Of a DNA stretch of 64,000 bases, positions 1 to 12,100 are shown piece after piece. Position 1 is the first letter of the stretch. The number at the start of each line of letters is the position of its first letter. Where the stretch lies: positions 2,837,501-2,901,500 of the forward strand of contig JBAMJR010000243.1 of the NCBI GenBank assembly GCA_038501785.1, in the 5' to 3' direction. Source of the stretch: Myoxocephalus aenaeus (Eukaryota > Chordata > Actinopteri > Perciformes > Cottidae). The notes beneath the pieces are model-generated. The model worked only from the letters and a program-made list of their open reading frames with translations, was not told the DNA's origin and did no database searches. Position numbers and translations under genes: made by a program.

Positions 1-170
1 AGATCACATGACATTCACACTTGGATGTAAACGATCGAATAATAAACATCCATGATAATTCATCATGAATATGGCTTCATAATTCATAATTCACAAGTTT
101 CCTGCAAAGCTCAACACTACAACAGGAGTTAAGGTCCTCTAGGTGATCCTCTGAGCGTGTTGTTACTTAC

Positions 171-3100
171 AGGTAGTCCAAGGAGAGGCTGGCACTGGTT
201 CGATTCATCGGATGGTTTGTCAGCGTGAAACCTGCCAACACAATTCACAACATCACCACCACACATACGTAGATGAGACCAAACCAGGACCGGCCCAGAA
301 CTCCATCATCTGCATCTCATTGGGTGGCCAGCTCACCGTAAGCAGCGGGGTTTCCCTTGGAGGCCGGCAGGTTGGCGCGCAGGATGGCGTTGTTGAGCAC
401 GTTGAGGTGCGTGGGCATGCTGTGGTAACCCTTGTTGTTGTACAGCACCTGCACACAAGCGCCGCCCCGTCAGAGCTGGCTCTATGGGACGGGGAACGTC
501 CGGTCCGGGTCAGACCCGTCTTACCTGAGCCGATCTGCGAACTGCTATCTTGCGAACCATCGGAGGTATCTTCCTCCCAAAGGATGCTGGGATTGATTTC
601 TGGATGTTCCCCACCGTTAAACCACCATATCTATTGAGGTTAAAAGAAAACACATGTTAATGTGTCGCTCAGGTATTACAGCTGTGTACAAGGGCATAGG
701 TTTGCATAAGGTCCGACCAAGTTTGCACAATGTATGTGCAAAATTATCTGTAATAGAATAGAAACTTGGAAACGGATTTTTCACTCTTCTAGTATAATAG
801 TACGTTCGTCACCCAGAAGAGTGAAAAATCCATTTCCAAGTTTTCCAATGCGCCCTCAAGACCGCGAGACGAGATGCAGTCATTTAATCGGCTGAAGTGG
901 CGAGTCAGAAACATGTGATTCTTGACTTGCAGAATGAGAGCTGGCAGTAGTCTGACACGGTAAGATACTAAAATAAAAATACGCCAGGAATAATAAAGCC
1001 TCGTATTAGTATTTTGTTTGGTCTCAGCATTGATATTGTTGACCCTTTTGTGCTTTGTAGATAGGAAAATGCCATATATCTGAAGTGTTTTCACCCAGAG
1101 GGTGAGTAGCTATCAAGAAGCCCAGGTCGTTGTTAGTTAGCTAGTAGCAGGCTAACTACCCACACAGTGCAAACCTGCATTATTTTGAAATGCATTCAGG
1201 AAACTCAGAAATGTCAGTGTCCCTACCAACGCTGACACCACACCTCCGCCCTGGCTGTAGTCTGCTGCACGTAATCAAGGCTCAAAGTAGTTACAGTGCA
1301 ATGAAATATACCAATATTCATATGTTGGTATGAAAGGGTCCCACATCAGGCTCACCTGTGCAGGCGCAGGCGGTCTGAGGTGAAGAGCAGGTACTCGGAG
1401 ACGTTCCGGCCCGTGACGTCCACCAGGATGTCCCCCGTCACCACCTTCATGAGGGGGGGCCGGCCGCCCACCCCGCTGGGGCAGGAGAAGCCCGTGCCCT
1501 GCCTGGAGCACAGGCAGCGCACCGCCTCATGGAGGGACAGCGGCAGCGTGGGCGGAGACGTCACGGGCTCTGAAAACAGGAGAGAGGAGTCTTCAACTCA
1601 AAAGAACCGTTTGTGCATCTGGTCATCGCAGAAAAAAGCACAGGAGGAATAACATGAAGGATGGCTCAGTTCCATTTAGAGTCCCAGAGCCAGCAGACCC
1701 CAAACCAGGTCCTCCTTTATCATCGGATGGATGGATGGATAGATGGATGGGTAGATGGATAGATAGATAGATAGATAAAAAATATAAAATATAAAAACAA
1801 CAGGGATGAAAGATAGAATTCAAAATAAAAATACAATAAAAATAAAAATAACTGGGATGAAAGATATGTACAGTGCAGCGTGTATTAATTTAGGAAATTT
1901 AATTTTTTTATTTCTCATGGCTAACTTGGATTTTTATATTTTATTTTATTTATTTTATTTATTTTATTTATTTTATTTATTTTATTTATTTTATTTATTT
2001 ATTATTTTACGGCTATCTTCGATTTTTATATTTTTTATTTATTTATTTGATATTTTATTTTTCATGGCTACCTTGGATTTTATTTATTTGATATTTTATT
2101 TTTCATGGCTATCTTGGATTTTCTTCTCACAATCTTCAAAGGCTCCCCCACACCATATAAACGCTTTTCAACTGATTCCCAGCTGGAATAAAATATCTTT
2201 TCAAGACTCGAGAAGCAAAACAAGAGACCTGTCACATGGGAGCCACATGTAGTGATTAAAGATTATTCAATAATAAACCAATTTAATGTCTAGTACCAGA
2301 CAGATGTGTTAATCTTTTATTAAATGGGTCAAGAACCCATAGCATTCAAAGGTGGGCTTACTGGGAAGCACGGTTCCTCTCTGCATTGAACGACTGACCT
2401 AGATCTAAACAAGGTGTCTGTGAAGCTGTCACTTTATGGAGAGAGATAAAGTACGAGAGGCCTTTCTGACACCAGTGAAGACGCGCTGTGTTCTGTGTTG
2501 ACGTGTAAAGGAATGGTTCAAAGCAACGGCTGAATCGAGTCCCTTGAGGTGGACTCACCGTGGACCGTGGTCGGCGGGGTCGCCGTGAAGTTCCACAGTC
2601 CGTCCTCAAAGCGAGGATCTGGGTCATCGGACGGGGCCGGGGACGGAGGTGGGGGTACAAAGTTGGAGAGAGGGACTCCCTGGGTGAAGGAGTCCAGACA
2701 CATGGAGTCAAAGTAGCGCGCAGCCAGGGTCTTGGAGTTGTTGGCGCTGGGGTTGAGGGTCTGGGCCAGCTGGTCCAGGGTGCTGTTGAAGGGGGTCTTC
2801 AGGACGCAGGTGGACCCCACGCCCGAGGGCAGGCGGAGGCTGTTGATGATCTTCTGTGGGCTGGCGTCTGGGGACCCCTGGCTCCTGAGAGGAGGGCAAA
2901 GATGCTCAGGTCGTAGGACGTAGAACAAAGAAAATGAAAGGTTGTAGGACGTAGAAATGACATTTTGGAAAAGATCTCTTTGTGACAGGACTGTCACAAA
3001 GAGATCTTTGTGACAGTCCTGTTTATCCATGACTCCATGAAGTACATATGAGGATTATTGATTAAGATAACGAATAAGTCAGGATGAGTCAGAGTCAGAG

Positions 3101-6100
3101 TCTGTAAACACCTGTGCAGGTTTACGTTTGAATACTTTTACATTTGAATACAAACTATCCCAAGCAAATGCCTTTAGTGAAGAAAATATACTGAATGTAT
3201 ATTTCATAAAGCCGATACAGCATTTACATCCTGTCAGCAAGGGCTTTGTGAAGTCAAACCTTTTTGCTGCCAATGAATATAAAGCATTGCAGCATTATTT
3301 TGAAGACTAAACAGATTTGTGAGCTGGACCCCAGTATCCAGGTCGCGCCTACACAGCCAACCGAGCCAGAGCCACGAGCTGTTTGGCTAGAAAGACCCGA
3401 CGGCTATACATAATATTTCTAAAACTATATTTATGATCAATTGGACGCATCTTCTATGACACACACTTGTGATTTGTGTGTCAGAAAGGCGTGGATATGA
3501 ACACGATGGTCCGAGAGCGTTGGCTAACCATATAGTCAGTGGTAAAGACGGTCAGTGACTCTAAGAACCACCGACTTTAGTTAAAGGTCTTAGATACTTT
3601 AGTTTGTTCAGAAAGGTCTTTACATGCAGGCCGTGTGTAAAACAGATAATGACAGTTATGGAAAGTTAAAGTTAAATGGACTGCACTGTATTTCTCTTTT
3701 CTAGTCTCTTGACCGCTCAAAGCTCTTTAACACGACATGACATCATTCACCCATTCACACACTGATGGAGGAGCTACCATGAAGGTACCACCTGTCCATC
3801 AGGACTAACTAACATTCACACTGATGGGAGGAGCTACCATGAAGGTACCACCTGTCCATCAGGACTAACTAACATTCACACTGATGGGAGGAGCTACCAT
3901 GAAGGTACCACCTGTCCATCAGGACTAACTAACATTCACACTGATGGAGGAGCTACCATGAAGGTACCACCTGTCCATCAGGACTAACTAACATTCACAC
4001 TGATGGAGGAGCTACCATGAAGGTACCACCTGTCCATCAGGACTAACTAACATTCACACTGATGGGAGGAGCTACCATGAAGGTACCACCTGTCCATCAG
4101 GACTAACTAACATTCATACACTGATGGGAGGAGCTACCATGAAGGTACCACCTGTCCATCAGGACTAACTAACATTCACACTGATGGAGGAGCTACCATG
4201 AAGGTACCACCTGTCCATCAGGACTAACTAACATTCACACTGATGGAGGAGCTACCATGAAGGAACCACCTGTCCATCAGGACTAACTAACATTCACACA
4301 CTGATGGGAGGAGCTACCATGAAGGTACCACCTGTCCATCAGGACTAACTAACATTCACACACTGATGGGAGGAGCTACCATGAAGGTACCACCTGTCCA
4401 TCAGGACTAACTAACATTCACACACTGATGGGAGGAGCTACCATGAAGGTACCACCTGTCCATCAGGACTAACTAACATTCACACTGATGGGAGGAGCTA
4501 CCATGAAGGTACCACCTGTCCATCAGGACTAACTAACATTCACACTGATGGAGGAGCTACCATGAAGGTACCACCTGTCCATCAGGACTAACTAACATTC
4601 ACACTGATGGGAGGAGCTACCATGAAGGTACCACCTGTCCATCAGGACTAACTAACATTCACACACTGATGGGAGGAGCTACCATGAAGGTACCACCTGT
4701 CCATCAGGACTAACTAACATTCATACTGATGGAGGAGCTACCATGAAGGTACCACCTGTCCATCAGGACTAACTAACATTCACACTGATGGGAGGAGCTA
4801 CCATGAAGGTACCACCTGTCCATCAGGACTAACTAACATTCACACTGATGGGAGGAGCTACCATGAAGGTACCACCTGTCCATCAGGACTAACTAACATT
4901 CACACTGATGGGAGGAGCTCGACAGCAACTCTATTTTATTAGCATTAAATAATATAGTTATTAGTTTAGTTTATCTCCAAAATCTTCATTTTTGTATTGT
5001 TTATTCTAATGATACGACTTCAGATATGGACTTCTGACCTGTCTCCTCCTTGTGTGGCACTACCATGTGAACACTGCATCCTACCTGTACTGGGGTCGGT
5101 CCTCGTTGGTGTAGGGGATGAAGTTGCCCCGAGGTTGTGTGTAGTTATGATACTGGGAAGGGGACAGGATCAGGGGGGGCAGATCTCCTGTGAAACCAGA
5201 CAGACACAATCCTGCTTTTATTCACTTCATAAGTAGTGCATAGCATCAACATGTGAACGATGAAGATCACCGCATGTTTGTAGAAGAAATGAGCCGATAT
5301 CTCAACATTCATCAAGAGCCCTGAGCACCAGAACGCTGCATGCTTTTGACGTTATTGATAAAACCAAGTGTTTAATTACACCTGGCTTTATCATTTGAAA
5401 AATATTGTTATGTTTACCCTTTATTATTTCAAAGAACTACTGTCTCACACTCCACATGTGCATTTAAGCGTGTTTATGAGTGATATATGTTCTATGCCCA
5501 TATGTTTATGTGTGTTGTGTGATGCAGCAGCTTGGAGCACAACACATTTCCCTGCAGGACAATAAAGAAGAATCAGAATCAGAATCAGCTTTAATGGCCA
5601 TGTAAATTTGCACATACATGGAATTTGACTCCGGGTTCACTTGCTCTACGTACTTTTTTTTTTTTTTTTTTTCACACACAATATACAAGATAAATATAAA
5701 AAATATAAAAAGGACATTAAAGACAGTAGTAAAACAACAAAAAAGTGCAGATAGTGCAGATGAAGAGTCTGTTTAACTGTTCATCAGAGTAAACCTTACC
5801 TTTTTATCCTCAGCCATTTTGTGGCGAAAATTGCCAATGGTTTGCATTCCCATACTAAATACCGATTACCTCCTCAACCACAAGGTCTATTGAATAACTT
5901 AAAAGGGTATAATATACAGAAAACCCTTGTGAAACCAGTTAAGAAGTTCATATATGTGTTACTGGTGGTTTATGATAGAAAAAAAAGATATATATTTCCC
6001 AAAAAATGAATGTATTTTCTCATTTTAATTATGCATATGAATGCTTTTAATTTTTTTTATAAAATAGCACTATAGAGTATAGATAGAAACCTAGCATCGA

Positions 6101-6342
6101 CCATATTTGTCAAATCTCACCAATCTCCGGCACAGACAAGGCCACGGTCATGGCCACGCAGACGAAGAAGGCCGGCAGCAGGATCTGCGAGAAGAGGCCC
6201 TTGGTGTTCCTCTTGGCACAGTGGAACCTCTTGACGATGAGGCCGTGCAGCTGACTCAGCTTCAGCCACCAGCCCTCCAGCTTGAAGCTGCCCTGGCCCT
6301 CCAGGACCTCCGGCTCCGGGGACGAGGGGTTCTCCGCATCTC
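171..6342 (-). CDS. abca2: abca2 coding exons 27-33 (helix 7, second luminal loop, start of TMD2)
   Basis: Seven exons (6121-6342, 5085-5187, 2559-2884, 1356-1569, 525-630, 337-448, 171-231) encode about residues 1405-1786. Helix 7 reads SQILLPAFFVCVAMTVALSV. The second luminal loop follows, with LSPSQYHNYTQPRGNFIPY, the Pro-rich SNFVPPPPSPAPSDD, the Cys-rich CLCSRQGTGFSCPSGVGG and TNHPMNRTSASLSLDYL. The last visible exon ends two bases into a codon with donor GTAAGT, so the gene continues leftwards. Some of these exons are in no long frame (525-630 and 171-231) and were found by splice signals and family match. Confidence 0.9.
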
Positions 6343-9129
6343 CTGGAGGTGAAAAGGCGGGAAATAAAATGGTAAAATGAATGAAACTAGAAAAGATGTC
6401 CGCCAGGTGGGTCTGCCACGATCACTGCTGTAATGTTTGATAGCATAATTGCATAATGATTTTTTTTTAAGGACAATTCCCTATATAACCAATTCCTAAG
6501 TATATGTTGTTATTGCAGAACAGACAAACTCCAGCTCATCTCCTTTTGGAAGTCCTGTATCTCCGCCCAGATGGTGTCATGTGACATGTGTCTTCTGCTG
6601 GTAATGTGAGGTTGTGGGTGTGGAACTGCTGCTAAGATGCTAACGTGGTGAAGAAGCAGGACCTTGTGTGTCTGTAAAGTAGCAACGCGCTGAGTGTGAC
6701 GATGACGTGCAGTCTTTGAGTTTATGGTCTGTAATGACTCCAAGATGTCTGACGCTGTGGAATCAAAGTTCACAAACAAGAAGCCGCCCCTCTCTTCAGA
6801 CGCGTTAGCAACATGAGCTAGCACGACGCGCTGAGTCACACTGGGAGCTGGACCCGGCCCCTTAGGGAGACTGTCCTCGGTGGCCATCTTTAAATGCTTG
6901 TTGTCGCCGCAAATTTAAAAAAAAGATGCATGTCCTTTCCTTTGAAACTTTCCATAAGACACCGGAATTCTTCTTTCCAGGACGTCTGAAATGTGGTTGT
7001 GCATTTCTTTCTCTGACGCTCCATTGCTCTCTGCAGCTCTCACTCACTGAGGAGGAAGAGCAGCTCTCTTCAGTGTGGAAACAACATTTGGTGTCAGTAT
7101 TACAACAGTATTACTTATACACAAACAAAAATAACAAAAAGGGAGAACATGTGAAAATATGTCATCAATCTGGAGGAAAACGGGACAATTGTGACCACGG
7201 GAGGAAACCGTGAGAGGGCAAAGACAAATGGGAGGTTGGACGATTTACCTTGTTGTCTTTCTCTTTGATTCATTTCAGTAACATATTTAAACTCAAGGCA
7301 CTGGTGGAGGCCTAGTCTGTAGACAGGTATATATCGGGTATGTACCTAGTCTGGATAACTGGCTCTAAACTCTAAATACAAGAACATTGCTGATGAAGCC
7401 AATTCTCTTACATCCCTGATACCAGTGAAGGAGAAAGCGACATCTCTCGGCTGGAGGCTCGGTATCTGACACAGCACATCTGCTATCTCGTTGTCTTACC
7501 CCTCAGGCTGGCAGAGTCAGACTCTTGGCTGTTGTCAAAGATTGGGCAGTAATCTCCATAGAAGTCTGCGTACAGTCCCCCTTCATCCCCCCTCACTGAG
7601 CCGACGGACGAGGAGGATTTCAGGGAGGACTGGCTCTGACTCAGCCTGGAGCACCTCACCAGATTACTCAGCTCCACCTCCGGCTTCGCTCTCTCCACTG
7701 AAGGTCCAGTGGAGACCCCCAGCCCTCCTGAACCCACTGAGGACTTCCCCACTGAGCTGCCCCCCGGGGAACCCTTCATGTCTGCCAGAGGACAGAGAGA
7801 CAAGGAGAAGATTCTAAAGTCTGAATCTAAAGTCAGAGCTTTATTTCAGGCAGTACACATTTTTGCAGAAATCTATTATTGCTGAGAAAGCCACGACTAA
7901 TTTATGAAGGCTAAACATGCAGTGGATGTGTTGCGCTATCTGGAGACACATGAGAGGAACCCAGTCTCACCAGCGTCACTGTTCTCCAGAGACTGGTCCT
8001 CCTCAGACACTTTGAGGAAAACCTCCTCAAGGGTGGTGTCCATCACCCCGAAGCTGGTCAGAGCCAGGCGGTCCAAGCTCTGCTCCAAAGCCTGCAGGAA
8101 AGAATAAATACAACCAATAGGAGCCTCATCATCTTTGTTTAAACAGTTATACAGTACGGCAATATTAAAGTTATAGACACGTTCCAATTTCCAATCATAA
8201 TCAACCGTTGTGTCGCCTTATTCAAAGGAAATCTCACTGCCACTGTGTGTAGACCTCCTTCAGTGTCATGATGAATCAAAAATCTGTTGGGTGTGGTCTG
8301 CACGGGGGTCAGGGACAGCTCTCCTTCTGGTCCTAGTTTGTAGCGCTAGTTAGCATTATAGCGCTAGTTAGCAATGTAGCTCGGCCAACATTAGCCTTCA
8401 GCAACACCTGGAAGGGTTTATATCCAATCAGAGGCTCTGATGTCTTACTGCTTGACAGATTGTTGAGGCTACTGCCCACCGACATGGTTACTACTACTAT
8501 GGTTAGCTACTAGTATCCCATTTTTGGGATAATCAAAAGATTTCACGGAGTATATACTGTATGTTTTAAAGGACTTTGCTTGAAATGGAAGGTGTAAGAT
8601 GTGAGTCCCGGGACAGAGGATGTCGTATGTGTACAGATTGTAAAGCACTTGTGATTTTGGGCTCTACAACTTGACTTAAATCAGGTTGGTAAGAAATGTA
8701 CCACATTGTTTTGGTAAATCTTCAATATGCCGAACCACACTCTGTAGTGCTGGAAAAGGTGAATGTGCCAGTTTGAAGATTTTAATCTGTTTGAAATATT
8801 ACATATTGAAGACTATTACATTTCATTTAGCTGACGCTTTTATCCAAAGAGACTTACAATAAGTGCATTCATGAGTACAAACTCAGAACAACAAGAATCA
8901 AGAAAGTACAATTTCTTCAATAAAGTTAAACTACAAAGTGCTACAAAACTAAAACAAGAATAAAACTCAAGACTGGAGTGACAGGCACTGAACTCAGTGA
9001 GGTAAACTACGAGTTCTGTAATGTCTCTTCATGTGTTTCTACTGCTTACTGGTAAGAGACATTTAAGTGCTACTAAAGTGCTACTGAGTGCTACTTTACA
9101 ATAAGTAAGTACATACATAAGACCAGCGG

Positions 9130-9166
<37 letters not shown>

Positions 9167-12100
9167 CTGGAACAGCCTCTCGAAGCAGCCCTTCTTCACG
9201 GCCTCAGAGGGCAGGACGTAGGACAGCTCCGTGTTGGAGTCAGACACCAGCAGACACGACGCCACAAACTGCTGAATGAACCGTGTGACCCGAGCCGCTG
9301 AGCAAGGAGACAGAGAGGAGGAGGGAGACAGAGAGGAAGGAGGGTGGCTGGCCTGTGCTGCAGGATGGAAGGATGGGTAGAGCAGGGGAGGACAGGAGGG
9401 GAAAGGGAAAGACAGGAGAATCAGACTAAAAAAACATCAATTACAAAAAATAGGCCAATGTCTAGATGGATTGAGAAGAGGTTGTAGGACAACATCAACC
9501 TAAGCGGTGAGGTGCACACTGATGGGAACAAGCTGAGAGGTTCTATGTCCTCACAGCTAACCGATAGAAACATAACACCAACAGCTGACCATCATCACAC
9601 AAACAACCACAAGTACAACTTAATGTATTAATATGACAATGTACCGTACCATATCTTCTCAATAAAAAAACACTTTCAACATTTCTCATAGCCATTATTA
9701 AATATGTTACTTCCTGTAACCCTAACCCATTACAAACATGGGTTATAGAATAAGACTAGTAGAATAAGACCAGATCTGTGTGTAATAAGACTAGTAGAAT
9801 AAGACCAGATCTGTGTGTAATAAGACTAGTAGAATAAGACCAGATCTGTGTGTAATAAGACTAGTAGAATAAGACCAGATCTGTGTGTAATAAGACTAGT
9901 AGAATAAGACCAGATCTGTGTAGAATAAGACTAGTAGAATAAGACCAGATCTGTGTAGAATAAGACTAGAATAAGACCAGATCTGTGTAGAATAAGACTA
10001 GAATAAGACCAGATCTGTGTGTAATAAGACTAGTAGAATAAGACCAGATCTGTGTGTAATAAGACTAGTAGAATAAGACCAGATCTGTGTAGAATAAGAC
10101 TAGTAGAATAAGACCAGATCTGTGTAGAATAAGACTAGAATAAGACCAGATCTGTGTAGAATAAGACTAGAATAAGACCAGATCTGTGTAGAATAAGACT
10201 AGAATAAGACCAGATCTGGGTTGAAGGGTTTTCTTCTGCTTCAAGTAAAAAAATACAGCGTGGTCAAATCTAGCGTGCATCAATGTAGCCGTGTCACTGA
10301 AAGAGTGTTTTCATCAAATTATCATCTCATATTTAGGCAATTTTCAAATCTTTCTCTCTAATCCTTTGGATTATCTTCTCTCATTCAGAACAATTAGGAA
10401 CACAAAATCCATTGAGTTTATTTTTCGTTGCAAATTTGACCCACACTTTGGGGTGAAATGCCTGGACTAGGGTCATTGCCAGCCTTTAAATCTGTTCGGG
10501 AAACTGAAATGAAAGATGAATTCAGAACGAATAAACCGCACTGACCTCTGCCTTCACTCTGCTTTTTGACTAGTGTCAGTTTGTATCCGTCTCCGTAGGT
10601 GCTCTTCAGGAAGAGCGGCGAGCCACAGCACTTCAGTTTCCCGTGAGAGATGATGGCAATGCGGTCTCCCAGGAGGTCTGCCTCATCCATATGGTGGGTG
10701 GACAGCAGGATGGTACGACCTGGGATCAGAGGAACGACACGTGAACATGCAGCCTCTGCTTTGTGGTTCAGAGGAACGACACGTGAACATGCAGCCTCTG
10801 CTTTGTGGTTCAGAGGAACGACACGTGAACATGCAGCCGCTGCTTTGTGGTTCAGAGGAACGACACGTGAACATGCAGCCTCTGCTTTGTGGTTCAGAGG
10901 AACGACACGTGAACATGCAGCCTCTGCTTTGTGGTTCAGAGGAACGACACGTGAACATGCAGCCTCTGCTTTGTGGTTCAGATGAACGACACGTGAACAT
11001 GCAGCCTCTGCTTTGTGGTTCAGAGGAACGACACGTGAACATGCAGCCTCTGCTTTGTGGTTCAGAGGAACGACACGTGAACATGCAGCCTCTGCTTTGT
11101 GGTTCAGAGGAACGACACGTGAACATGCAGCCTCTGCTTTGTGGTTCAGATGAACGACACGTGAACATGCAGCCTCTGCTTTGTGGTTCAGATGAACGAC
11201 ACGTGAACATGCAGCCTCTGCTTTGTGGTTCAGAGGAACGACACGTGAACATGCAGCCTCTGCTTTGTGGTTCAGAGGAACGACACGTGAACATGCAGCC
11301 TCTGCTTTGTGCTGCAATCATCAAACAAGACGTGAAACCTCAACCATAATGTGAAGACTGGATATTATTGCAGAGCATTACATTTCAAGAACTATTTTTC
11401 CACTTCATGCAATGAGCATGACACTGAACCAACATTCACTATTTACCATAGCATGATATCCTTTAATAAACAGTCCAGTCACCGGTAAAAACGTTGGCAT
11501 TGTATGTTTCTGCAAACCATGTATACATTGAAAGTGAAATTGTTTTTCACAATGAATGTAGCACAGTGAGCTATGCTATATAATAATGAGAAGTAGTTTT
11601 AGAATGGATGAGTCAATCAAACTCAGGACTTTCACCCAGGAGACCGTTGTTCTCTTTAACCTTTTTAACACCAACAGGCCCACATATGGGTCGTTTTTCC
11701 TTCTGTTCTTTTGTTCCCCGCATTCAAGTAGTCGTATGAACCCCATTGAGTTTTATTACTTGTATTATTTTAGAACAATTTTTTCAGATTTTCTTTTGAA
11801 AAAAAATTATATTTTCCAAAAAATTACTTTGATACCATATTTTGATCATAACTATGAACATCCAGCATGACCTAAGCAAGATTTCTCAAACATGTCTTTT
11901 GGAGCGGTTTGGAGGGGTCGCCAACTTGTACCACCTCCATGGTTCAGACCCTTACCAACATCCCACATACTAATAAGACACCTTGTTGGAAAGATTATGA
12001 CCTAAATAATTGTAATGTGCAAAGAAAATCACAGGGAAACGAAGCTTAGGGGTGTTTTTACAAAGGTGGGGGCTACACGAAGAGCACAGGACACGGAAAT

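Noticed and set aside
1806..2252. 148-codon plus-strand frame rich in Phe, Tyr and Leu
   Set aside because: Translation of a (TTTTA)n microsatellite and AT-rich repeats.
2560..2916. 118-codon Gly/Arg-rich plus-strand frame
   Set aside because: Antisense shadow of abca2 exon 29.
3744..4919. CRISPR-like array
   Set aside because: Tandem units without spacers in a vertebrate intron; this is a minisatellite.
10418..11317. 299-codon frame with 14-residue repeats as a stand-alone gene
   Set aside because: The C-terminal part is abca2 exon 23 and the rest is the intronic 42-bp array. Kept only as a possible splice variant source.
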